Origin: Couchioplanes caeruleus
GTDB lineage: Bacteria; Actinomycetota; Actinomycetes; Mycobacteriales; Micromonosporaceae
DNA: 64,000 bases
Direction: 5' to 3'
Assembly (NCBI RefSeq): GCF_003751945.1
Contig: NZ_RJKL01000001.1
Span: 3,348,001 to 3,412,000 of the forward strand
In this document: positions 57,586 through 64,000 of the stretch, piece by piece
How the letters are laid out: every line of letters begins with the position of its first letter
Position numbering within the stretch: the first letter of the stretch is position 1
Notes under the pieces: generated by a model
Database searches by the model: none
What the model saw: only the letters and a program-made list of their open reading frames with translations
What the model was told of the DNA's origin: nothing
Program-made: the position numbers and the translations under genes

Positions 57586-58205
57586 CAGCGCACCGCCGCT
57601 TCCGCACGCGCCGCCAGCATGGCCGCGGGGGCCACGTCCTCGACCGGCAGGCCACGGCGCGCCGCGACCGCCTCCGGGGACTCGAGGCCCTTCAGCGCGG
57701 CCACCGTCGCGTGCACGATGTTGATCGGGTTCGACGAGCCGAGGCTCTTGCTCAGCACGTCGTGGATGCCCGCGCACTCGAGCACGGCACGCACCGGGCC
57801 ACCGGCGATGACACCGGTACCGGCGGAGGCCGGCTTGAGGAGCACGACACCCGCGGCGGCCTCGCCGGTGATCGGGTGCGGGATCGTCGCGCCGATCCGG
57901 GGCACCTTGAAGAAGTGCTTCTTGGCCTCCTCGACGCCCTTGGCGATCGCCGCGGGCACCTCCTTGGCCTTGCCGTATCCGATGCCGACGGTGCCGTCAC
58001 CGTCGCCGACGATCACGAGGGCGGTGAAGCTGAAGCGACGACCACCCTTCACGACCTTCGCGACACGGTTGATCGCTACGACCCGCTCCAGGTGAGGGGT
58101 CTTCTCGACGGGCGCGTTACCGCGGCCGCCCTCACGGCGGTTGTCGCGGCGGCCGCCCTCGTTGTTACCGCCGGACCCTCCGCCACGGCGCTGCTGACCA
58201 GGCAT
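57585..58205 (-). CDS. rpsE: 30S ribosomal protein S5
   Basis: A 206-residue accuracy protein (spectinomycin site). A Gly/Arg/Asn-rich extension (about 1-30) precedes the core ([46 protein letters not shown]). It lies 12 bp after rplR. Confidence 0.97.
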   Translation of the reverse strand: MPGQQRRGGGSGGNNEGGRRDNRREGGRGNAPVEKTPHLERVVAINRVAKVVKGGRRFSFTALVIVGDGDGTVGIGYGKAKEVPAAIAKGVEEAKKHFFKVPRIGATIPHPITGEAAAGVVLLKPASAGTGVIAGGPVRAVLECAGIHDVLSKSLGSSNPINIVHATVAALKGLESPEAVAARRGLPVEDVAPAAMLAARAEAAVR

Positions 58206-58217
58206 TGGTCTTCCTTC

Positions 58218-58613
58218 CTAGAACTCGAGTCCGGCTTCGCGGGCGGCGTCGGCAAGCGCGGCGATACGCCCCGCGTACTTGTTGCCACCGCGGTCGAAGA
58301 CGACCTTGGACACGCCCGCGGCCTTCGCCCGCTCGGCGAGGAGAGCGCCGACCTTGGAGGCCAGGGCGCTCTTGTCACCCTCGGTGCCCCGCAGGGAGGC
58401 GTCGAGCGTGGAGGCAGAGACGAGCGTGTGGCCCTTGAGGTCGTCCACGATCTGCGCGGTGATGTTCCGCGTGGACCGGGTGACGACCAGACGGGGACGC
58501 TCGGCAGTGCCGCGGACGTTCTTGCGGACCCGGAAGTGCCGACGCGCCTTTCCGACGGCGCGCTTGGAGGCGACTCCGCCCCCATTGCGGCGCTTGAGCA
58601 GCGTGGCGGTCAC
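58218..58613 (-). CDS. rplR: 50S ribosomal protein L18
   Basis: A 131-residue 5S-rRNA-binding protein ([50 protein letters not shown]). The GTG start overlaps the rplF stop by 4 bp. Confidence 0.97.
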   Translation of the reverse strand: MTATLLKRRNGGGVASKRAVGKARRHFRVRKNVRGTAERPRLVVTRSTRNITAQIVDDLKGHTLVSASTLDASLRGTEGDKSALASKVGALLAERAKAAGVSKVVFDRGGNKYAGRIAALADAAREAGLEF

Positions 58614-59152
58614 TTCTTACCTGCCTTTCCAGCCTTGCGGCGGATGACCTCGCCCTGGTACTTGACGCCCTTGCCCTTGTAGGGCTCCGGCGGGCGGATC
58701 TTCCGGATGTTCGCGGCGACCTCGCCGACGAGCTGCTTGTCGATGCCGGCGACCGTGAACTGCGTCGGCTTCTCGACCGAGAAGGTGATGCCGGTCGGCG
58801 CCGCGATGTTGACCGGGTGCGAGAAGCCGAGGGCGAACTCGAGGTCCTTGCCCTTGGCGGTCACCCGGTAACCGGTGCCGTTGATCTCCAGCGTCTTCTT
58901 GTAACCCTCGGTGACGCCGACGATCATGTTGGCGACGAGGGTACGCGACAGGCCGTGCAGCTCCTTGGCCTTGCGCTCGTCGTTGGGGCGGTTGACGACC
59001 AGCTCGCCGTTCTCCGCCTTCTCGACCGTGATCGGCTCGGCGACGGTGTGCGAGAGCTCGCCCTTGGGGCCCTTGACCTTGATGGTCTGGCCCGTGATGG
59101 TGACGTCGACGCCGGCCGGGACCGGGATCGACTTACGTCCGATTCGCGACAT
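58610..59152 (-). CDS. rplF: 50S ribosomal protein L6
   Basis: A 180-residue protein near the factor-binding site ([17 protein letters not shown] opening; [16 protein letters not shown] end). The ATG at 59152 is the family start; an upstream GTG at 59197 adds 15 unlike residues. It lies 13 bp after rpsH. Confidence 0.97.
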   Translation of the reverse strand: MSRIGRKSIPVPAGVDVTITGQTIKVKGPKGELSHTVAEPITVEKAENGELVVNRPNDERKAKELHGLSRTLVANMIVGVTEGYKKTLEINGTGYRVTAKGKDLEFALGFSHPVNIAAPTGITFSVEKPTQFTVAGIDKQLVGEVAANIRKIRPPEPYKGKGVKYQGEVIRRKAGKAGKK

Positions 59153-59165
59153 GTCAGAGTCTCCG

Positions 59166-59573
59166 TTACCAGACGAAGGCGAGGACTTCCCCGCCAACGC
59201 TCCGCTTGCGGGCCTGCCGGTCGGTCAGGAGGCCCTGGGACGTCGAGATGATCGCGACGCCCAGGCCGCCGAGCACGCGCGGGAGCTCGTCGGACTTGGC
59301 GTAAACCCGCAGGCCGGGCTTTGACACGCGCTTGATGCCGGCGAGGCTGCGCTCGCGGTTCTGGCCGTACTTGAGCTCAACGACCAGACGCCTGCCGACG
59401 GCGCCTTCCTCGGGCTCCTCGGCCGACCAGGAGGCGATGTAACCCTCGGCCTTGAGGACCTCGGCGATGTTCGCCTTGATCTTCGAGAAGGGCATGGTCA
59501 CCTTGTCGTGGTACGCCTGGTTGGCGTTACGCAGACGCGTAAGCATGTCTGCGATCGGGTCCGTCATCGTCAT
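59166..59573 (-). CDS. rpsH: 30S ribosomal protein S8
   Basis: A 135-residue 16S-binding protein ([45 protein letters not shown]). In E. coli S8 is the feedback repressor of the spc operon by binding the L5 region. A 124-bp gap separates it from rpsZ. Confidence 0.97.
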   Translation of the reverse strand: MTMTDPIADMLTRLRNANQAYHDKVTMPFSKIKANIAEVLKAEGYIASWSAEEPEEGAVGRRLVVELKYGQNRERSLAGIKRVSKPGLRVYAKSDELPRVLGGLGVAIISTSQGLLTDRQARKRSVGGEVLAFVW

Positions 59574-59697
59574 GGGTATTCGTCAACCTTTCTCGCCGGG
59601 GTTCCCAGAGCATGCCGGGCCTACGGCGAAGCGGTATTTCAGATATCCGCCTTCAGTCCGGTTCAAGGGGCTGGTGGGCGGGGGTGGTCGGACGGGG

Positions 59698-59883
59698 TTA
59701 CCAGGAAGCCTTCGACACGCCGGGCAGCTCACCGCGGTGGGCCATGTCCCGGACACACACCCGGCACAGACCGAACTTGCGGTAGACCGAGTGCGGGCGT
59801 CCGCACTTCTGGCAGCGGGTGTACGCCCGAACGGCGAACTTCGGCTTCGCGGCCGCCTTGATGATCAGCGCCTTCTTAGCCAT
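59698..59883 (-). CDS. rpsZ: 30S ribosomal protein S14, zinc-binding (type Z)
   Basis: A 61-residue short S14 with the two zinc pairs CQKC and CRVC and the end [13 protein letters not shown]. The short zinc form is the constitutive one; many actinobacteria also carry a zinc-free paralogue used in zinc limitation. It lies 2 bp after rplE. Confidence 0.97.
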   Translation of the reverse strand: MAKKALIIKAAAKPKFAVRAYTRCQKCGRPHSVYRKFGLCRVCVRDMAHRGELPGVSKASW

Positions 59884-59885
59884 GC

Positions 59886-60458
59886 TCAGTTCTCCTTGAA
59901 CGGGAAGCCCAGGAGCTTGAGCAGCTGCCGGCCCTCCTCGTCGGTCGTGGCGGTGGTGACCACCGTGATGTCCATGCCACGGGTGCGATCGATCTTGTCC
60001 TGGTCGATCTCGTGGAACACCGACTGCTCGGTCAGACCGAACGTGTAGTTGCCGTGCCCGTCGAGCTTGCGCCCGTCGAGCCCGCGGAAGTCACGGATAC
60101 GCGGCAGCGCGATGGACAGCAGCCGGTCCAGGAACTCCCACATCCGGTCGTTGCGCAGGGTGACCTTCGCGCCGATCGGCATGCCCTCACGCAGCTTGAA
60201 CTGCGCGATCGACTTGGTGGCCCGCCGCACCAGCGGCTTCTGGCCGGTGATGGTGGTCAGGTCCTTCACGGCGCCGTCGATCAGCTTGGCGTCGCGCGCG
60301 GCCTCGCCCACACCCATGTTCACGACGACCTTCACCAGGCCGGGAACCTGCATGGGGTTGCCGTACTTGTACTGCTCCTGAAGCGCGGGGATGACCTCAC
60401 CGCGGTACTTCTGCTTCAGCCGGGGCAGAGTCTTGGTCTCGGTAGCGGCAGTCATCAC
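59886..60458 (-). CDS. rplE: 50S ribosomal protein L5
   Basis: A 190-residue 5S-rRNA-binding protein ([62 protein letters not shown]). It overlaps rplX by 4 bp. The ATG at 60458 or the next one is the start. Confidence 0.98.
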   Translation of the reverse strand: MMTAATETKTLPRLKQKYRGEVIPALQEQYKYGNPMQVPGLVKVVVNMGVGEAARDAKLIDGAVKDLTTITGQKPLVRRATKSIAQFKLREGMPIGAKVTLRNDRMWEFLDRLLSIALPRIRDFRGLDGRKLDGHGNYTFGLTEQSVFHEIDQDKIDRTRGMDITVVTTATTDEEGRQLLKLLGFPFKEN

Positions 60459-60769
60459 AGGTCCTTACCGGTGCTACGCGCGATGCGGACCTTCTGGCCG
60501 TTTTCGTCGGTGCGGAAACCGATGCGGGTCGGCTTGCCCTGGTCGTCCACGATCTGCACGTTCGAGATGTGGATGGGGGCTTCCTGCGTGACGATGCCGC
60601 CGGTCTTGGAACCGCGCTGCGTCGTGCGGATCTTCTCGTGCTTCTTCATGCGGTTGACGCCCTCGACCAGGACCTTGTCCTGCCGAGGGAAGGCCGCGAT
60701 GACCTTACCCTTGGCGCCCTTGTCCTTGCCGGCGATGACGACGACCGTGTCGCCCTTCTTGATCTTCAC
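60455..60769 (-). CDS. rplX: 50S ribosomal protein L24
   Basis: A 104-residue assembly-initiator protein with the KOW motif at its start ([20 protein letters not shown]). It begins 2 bp after rplN and overlaps rplE by 4 bp. Confidence 0.97.
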   Translation of the reverse strand: MKIKKGDTVVVIAGKDKGAKGKVIAAFPRQDKVLVEGVNRMKKHEKIRTTQRGSKTGGIVTQEAPIHISNVQIVDDQGKPTRIGFRTDENGQKVRIARSTGKDL

Positions 60770-60771
60770 GG

Positions 60772-61140
60772 TCAGAGCACCTCCGGCGCCAGGCTAATGA
60801 TCTTCATGAACCGCTTGTCGCGCAGCTCGCGGCCGACCGGGCCGAAGATGCGCGTGCCGCGGGGGTCGCCACCGTCCTTGATGATGACGGCGGCGTTCTC
60901 GTCGAAGCGGATGTACGAGCCGTCGGGACGGCGCCTCTCCTTGGCGGTGCGAACGATGACCGCCTTGACGACGTCACCCTTCTTCACACCGGCACCCGGG
61001 ATGGCGTCCTTGACCGTGGCCACGATGACGTCGCCGATGCTCGCGTAGCGGCGGCCGGAGCCGCCCAGTACGCGGATGCACAGGATCTCCCGGGCACCCG
61101 TGTTGTCGGCGACGCGCAGTCGCGACTCCTGCTGGATCAC
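60772..61140 (-). CDS. rplN: 50S ribosomal protein L14
   Basis: A 122-residue protein ([63 protein letters not shown]). It is the first gene of the spc part and lies 94 bp after rpsQ with a hairpin in between. Confidence 0.98.
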   Translation of the reverse strand: MIQQESRLRVADNTGAREILCIRVLGGSGRRYASIGDVIVATVKDAIPGAGVKKGDVVKAVIVRTAKERRRPDGSYIRFDENAAVIIKDGGDPRGTRIFGPVGRELRDKRFMKIISLAPEVL

Positions 61141-61204
61141 GTCTGTCTCCTATGTCTGCCAGTTCTCCGGAAGAGTCTCCCGAAGCTTGGCGGAACGATG
61201 GGCG

Positions 61205-61230
61205 GCTGGGCCGGCTCGCACCGGCCCAGC
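61205..61230 (-). other. Hairpin at the S10/spc boundary (rpsQ-rplN)
   Basis: GCTGGGCCGG pairs perfectly with CCGGCCCAGC around a 6-base loop, 5 bp beyond the rpsQ stop. No T-run follows, so it may reduce rather than end transcription between the S10 and spc parts. Confidence 0.6.
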
Positions 61231-61234
61231 GCAC

Positions 61235-61510
61235 TCACTTGGCCTTTTCGAGGATCTCCACGACTCGCCACCGCTTGGTGGCGGACAGCGGACGGGTCTC
61301 CATCATCAGGACCCGGTCGCCGATGCCGCACGCGTTCTGCTCGTCGTGCACCTTCAGCTTGCGGGTACGACGGAGAACCTTGCCGTAGAGGGCGTGCTTG
61401 ACACGGTCCTCGACCTCGACGACGACGGTCTTGTCCATCTTGTCGCTGACCACGAGGCCCTCGCGCACCTTGCGCTGAGCCCGCGGCGCAGCAGCAGCGT
61501 TCTCACTCAT
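61235..61510 (-). CDS. rpsQ: 30S ribosomal protein S17
   Basis: A 91-residue OB-fold protein ([62 protein letters not shown]). It overlaps rpmC by 4 bp and is the last gene of the S10 part. Confidence 0.98.
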   Translation of the reverse strand: MSENAAAAPRAQRKVREGLVVSDKMDKTVVVEVEDRVKHALYGKVLRRTRKLKVHDEQNACGIGDRVLMMETRPLSATKRWRVVEILEKAK

Positions 61511-61740
61511 GCTGTCACCTCACTCGGCGCGGAGGAGAGCCCCAGCTCACGCTCACGCATGATCGTGTAGATCTTCGCGATGTCCTTGCGGACCACCTGC
61601 AGCCGACGGTGATTGTCGAGCTGCCCGGTCGCGCCCTGCACGCGAAGATTGAACAGCTCCGCCTTGGCCTCCCGCAGCCGCGAGATCAGCTCCTCTTCGG
61701 AGAGCTCGCGCAGCTCGGCTGCCTTAACGCCCGCTGCCAT
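61507..61740 (-). CDS. rpmC: 50S ribosomal protein L29
   Basis: A 77-residue helical-hairpin protein at the peptide exit ([52 protein letters not shown]). It shares one base with the rplP stop. Confidence 0.97.
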   Translation of the reverse strand: MAAGVKAAELRELSEEELISRLREAKAELFNLRVQGATGQLDNHRRLQVVRKDIAKIYTIMRERELGLSSAPSEVTA

Positions 61741-62165
61741 CAGCTTTCACCCACTTCGCGTGTCACGATGCGGCACTTCATCGGGAGCTTGTGGATCGCG
61801 CGACGCATCGCTTCGCGCGCGACCGTCTCGTTCGGGAACGACATCTCGAAGAGAATGCGTCCCGGCTTGACGTTCGCCACCCACCACTCCGGCGAGCCCT
61901 TACCGGAACCCATGCGGGTCTCGGCGGGCTTCTTGGTCAGCGCCTGGTCCGGGAAGATCGAGATCCAGACCTTGCCGCCACGCTTGATGTGACGGGTCAT
62001 GGCGATACGAGCCGACTCGATCTGACGGTTGGTCACGTACGCCGGCTCCAGGGCCTGGATACCGAACTCGCCGAAGACCACCCGGTTGCCGCCCTTGGAC
62101 GCGCCGTGGCGGTCCGGGTGGTGCGGCTTGCGGAAGCCCTTCGGGGGCTTACGCGGCATCAGCAT
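61740..62165 (-). CDS. rplP: 50S ribosomal protein L16
   Basis: A 141-residue protein near the A-site tRNA ([59 protein letters not shown]). It lies 3 bp after rpsC. The KPPKGFRKP segment replaces the usual KVKHRKQ-type start, a small local difference. Confidence 0.98.
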   Translation of the reverse strand: MLMPRKPPKGFRKPHHPDRHGASKGGNRVVFGEFGIQALEPAYVTNRQIESARIAMTRHIKRGGKVWISIFPDQALTKKPAETRMGSGKGSPEWWVANVKPGRILFEMSFPNETVAREAMRRAIHKLPMKCRIVTREVGES

Positions 62166-62168
62166 GTG

Positions 62169-63008
62169 TCAGCCCTCCTGCTGCGTTTCGGCCGCAGCCG
62201 GAGCAGCGGCGGTGTCGGTCGACTCGGCGGGCGCGGCGGCCTGCGCCTGCGCGGCGCGCCCCGCCTCGGTGCCACCCGCGGTCGTGCCGGACGAGCCGGA
62301 GCGGCCGCGGCGCGGACGCTCGGGCCGGTCGCCACGGTCGCGGCGCGGACGCGCGGGCGCCTCGGGGGCGACCTCGCGACCCGGAACGGCGTCGCCCTTG
62401 TAGATCCAGACCTTCACACCGATGCGGCCGAACGTCGTGCGGGCCTCGAAGAAGCCGTACTCGATGTTGGCGCGCAGCGTGTGCAGCGGGACGCGACCCT
62501 CACGGTAGAACTCCGTGCGGCTCATCTCCGCGCCGCCGAGGCGGCCGGAGACCTGCACCCGGATGCCCTTGCAGACCGGGTTCTTCATCGCGGACTGCAT
62601 GGCCTTGCGCATCGCCCGGCGGAAGCTGACCCGGCTGGAGAGCTGCTCGGCGACGCCCTGCGCCACGAGCTGCGCGTCCGACTCCGGGCTCTTCACCTCG
62701 AGGATGTTGAGCTGGACCTGCTTGCCGGTGAGCTTCTCGAGCTCGCCGCGGATGCGGTCGGCCTCCGCGCCCTTGCGGCCGATGACGATGCCCGGCCGGG
62801 CGGTGTGGATGTCGACGCGGACCCGGTCACGGGTGCGCTCGATGTCCACCTTGGAGATGCCGGCACGCTCGAGGCCCTTGGACATCATCCGGCGGATCTT
62901 GACGTCCTCGCCGATGTAGTCCTTGTAGAGCTTGTCTGCGAACCAGCGGCTCTTCCAGTCGGTGGAGATGCCGAGCCGGAATCCGGTGGGGTGAACCTTC
63001 TGACCCAT
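62169..63008 (-). CDS. rpsC: 30S ribosomal protein S3 with a charged C-terminal tail
   Basis: A 279-residue protein at the mRNA entry. The KH domain ([26 protein letters not shown]) and C-terminal domain ([21 protein letters not shown]) are standard. Residues 210-279 form an added tail, Arg/Asp-rich then Ala/Gln-rich, common in actinobacteria. The start shares one base with the rplV TAA. Confidence 0.98.
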   Translation of the reverse strand: MGQKVHPTGFRLGISTDWKSRWFADKLYKDYIGEDVKIRRMMSKGLERAGISKVDIERTRDRVRVDIHTARPGIVIGRKGAEADRIRGELEKLTGKQVQLNILEVKSPESDAQLVAQGVAEQLSSRVSFRRAMRKAMQSAMKNPVCKGIRVQVSGRLGGAEMSRTEFYREGRVPLHTLRANIEYGFFEARTTFGRIGVKVWIYKGDAVPGREVAPEAPARPRRDRGDRPERPRRGRSGSSGTTAGGTEAGRAAQAQAAAPAESTDTAAAPAAAETQQEG

Positions 63009-63484
63009 TACTCGGCACCTTCCGTGCTCTGGGACTCGGCCGGCTTGGCCTCGGCGGCCGGAGTGGCCGACTTGGCCGCAGTGGCCTTCTTCGCGGCGGG
63101 CTTGCGGCCCGGCGTGGTGGCCTGGACGGCCTCCACCGCGACGGTGATGTGACAGGTGCGCTTGCGGATCCGGTACGCCCGGCCCTGCGCCCGCGGCCGG
63201 AACCGCTTCAGCGTCGGGCCCTCGTCGACGAACGCCTCGCTGACCAGGAGCGCGTCCGGGTCGAGCCGTTCGTTGTTCTCGGCGTTCGCGATCGCGCTGG
63301 CGAGCACCTTGTAGACCTGCTCACTCGCAGCCTGCGGCGCGAACTGCAGGACCGTGAGAGCCTCCTTCGCGGGCAGACCGCGGACGAGGTTGATCACACG
63401 GCGCGCCTTGTTCGGCGAGATGCGCACGTGGCGCGCAACCGCCCGCGCGCCCGGAAGCGCCGGAGCGTCGCCCTTGACTGGCAT
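63008..63484 (-). CDS. rplV: 50S ribosomal protein L22 with a C-terminal Ala/Lys tail
   Basis: A 158-residue exit-tunnel protein ([46 protein letters not shown]). The core ends near residue 120 and is followed by an added [20 protein letters not shown] tail. It lies 33 bp after rpsS. Confidence 0.97.
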   Translation of the reverse strand: MPVKGDAPALPGARAVARHVRISPNKARRVINLVRGLPAKEALTVLQFAPQAASEQVYKVLASAIANAENNERLDPDALLVSEAFVDEGPTLKRFRPRAQGRAYRIRKRTCHITVAVEAVQATTPGRKPAAKKATAAKSATPAAEAKPAESQSTEGAE

Positions 63485-63517
63485 CGCTGTAACCCCTTGT
63501 TCTTATCCGTGGACTGC

Positions 63518-63799
63518 TTAGCGACGACGGCTCTTGCGGTCGTCCTTCTCGTGACCCTTGAACGTGCGGGTCAGAGCGAACTCGCCGAGCTTGTGCCCGA
63601 CCATGGCCTCGGTGATGAACACCGGGACGTGCTTGCGCCCGTCGTGCACGGCGATCGTGTGCCCGAGCATGTCGGGGATGATCGTCGAGCGCCGAGACCA
63701 GGTCTTGATGACGTTCTTCGAGTTCTTCTCGTTCTGGACTTCCACCTTCTTGAGCAGGTGGTCGTCGATGAACGGGCCCTTCTTGAGGCTGCGAGGCAT
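63518..63799 (-). CDS. rpsS: 30S ribosomal protein S19
   Basis: A 93-residue head protein ([62 protein letters not shown]). It lies 13 bp after rplB. Confidence 0.98.
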   Translation of the reverse strand: MPRSLKKGPFIDDHLLKKVEVQNEKNSKNVIKTWSRRSTIIPDMLGHTIAVHDGRKHVPVFITEAMVGHKLGEFALTRTFKGHEKDDRKSRRR

Positions 63800-63812
63800 C
63801 TCTTAACTCCCG

Positions 63813-64000
63813 TTACCCGCGCTTGCGGGTGGCGTAGCGGCGGCGAACGATCATGCGGTCGCTCTCCTGGCCCTTGCGGCGGGTACGGCCCTCCGGCTTA
63901 CCAGCCGGGTTCACCGGGTGGCGACCACCGGAGGTCTTGCCCTCACCACCACCGTGCGGGTGGTCGATCGGGTTCATGGCGACACCACGGACGGTCGGGC
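63813..64000 (-). CDS. rplB: 50S ribosomal protein L2, C-terminal part
   Basis: The gene runs off the right edge; the last 61 residues and the TAA (63813-63815) are visible. [18 protein letters not shown], which holds the histidine near the peptidyl-transferase centre, and the end [13 protein letters not shown] identify L2. It precedes rpsS, as in the S10 operon of most bacteria. Confidence 0.97.
   Translation of the reverse strand, partial: PTVRGVAMNPIDHPHGGGEGKTSGGRHPVNPAGKPEGRTRRKGQESDRMIVRRRYATRKRG

Overview
The window is about 72% GC, uses many GTG and TTG starts, and stacks its genes through ATGA/GTGA overlaps. It carries a complete conservon, an F420/FMN luciferase-fold (LLM) enzyme, a HemD-winged-helix fusion and an actinobacterial ribosomal gene order. 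This points to a high-GC filamentous actinomycete, most likely Micromonosporaceae (Actinoplanes or a close relative). The genus is inferred from gene style and arrangement, not from a marker search.

Layout. (1) 1-4041: end of a xylose-type ABC importer operon (xylF end, one-domain xylG, xylH) and its ROK regulator. (2) 4051-8047: a small DUF1707 protein, then a two-gene ABC exporter with strongly asymmetric ATPase domains, then a small unknown protein. (3) 8057-16375, minus strand: tsaD, rimI, tsaB, ung, an unknown gene, tsaE, an alpha/beta hydrolase, alr, nnrD and acpS, covering t6A tRNA modification, uracil repair and envelope precursors. A 27-bp tandem repeat lies before alr. (4) 16523-18153: a WXG100-like small protein coupled to a DUF1023 hydrolase. 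(5) 18140-24966: glmS, an orphan MmpS-like protein, an aminotransferase, glmM, rpsI and rplM. (6) 25405-31182: a HemD-wHTH (NnaR-type) regulator facing a conservon (CvnA-D). (7) 31648-36772: a branched-chain-amino-acid-type lipoprotein and an NMT1/TauT-type ABC importer with an LLM oxidoreductase around a palindromic dyad. (8) 36890-44600: a repeat-rich membrane protein and a thiamine cluster (thiE-thiO-thiS-thiG-thiE2-thiD, then thiC) led by a TPP riboswitch. (9) 44647-49094: an ABC-F ATPase, a methyltransferase, an unknown membrane protein and truA. (10) 49172-64000, minus strand: the alpha/spc/S10 ribosomal superoperon from rplQ back to the 3' end of rplB, with secY, adk, map and infA.

How the parts work together. 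Regions 3, 5 and 10 are housekeeping: translation, amino-sugar and D-alanine supply for peptidoglycan, carrier-protein activation and tRNA modification. In many actinobacteria truA and rplM-rpsI lie close together. Here about 23 kb of accessory genes (regions 6-9) separate them, including nutrient uptake, thiamine synthesis and GTPase-linked sensing.

The most unusual items are the exporter whose partner subunit has lost nearly all ATPase motifs except the signature, a three-copy 68/69-bp duplication exactly at the thiG/thiE2 junction, the WXG100/DUF1023 pair, the dyad-flanked importer plus LLM cassette, and a strongly folded leader before rpsM. No tRNA, rRNA, CRISPR array, insertion sequence or prophage was seen.
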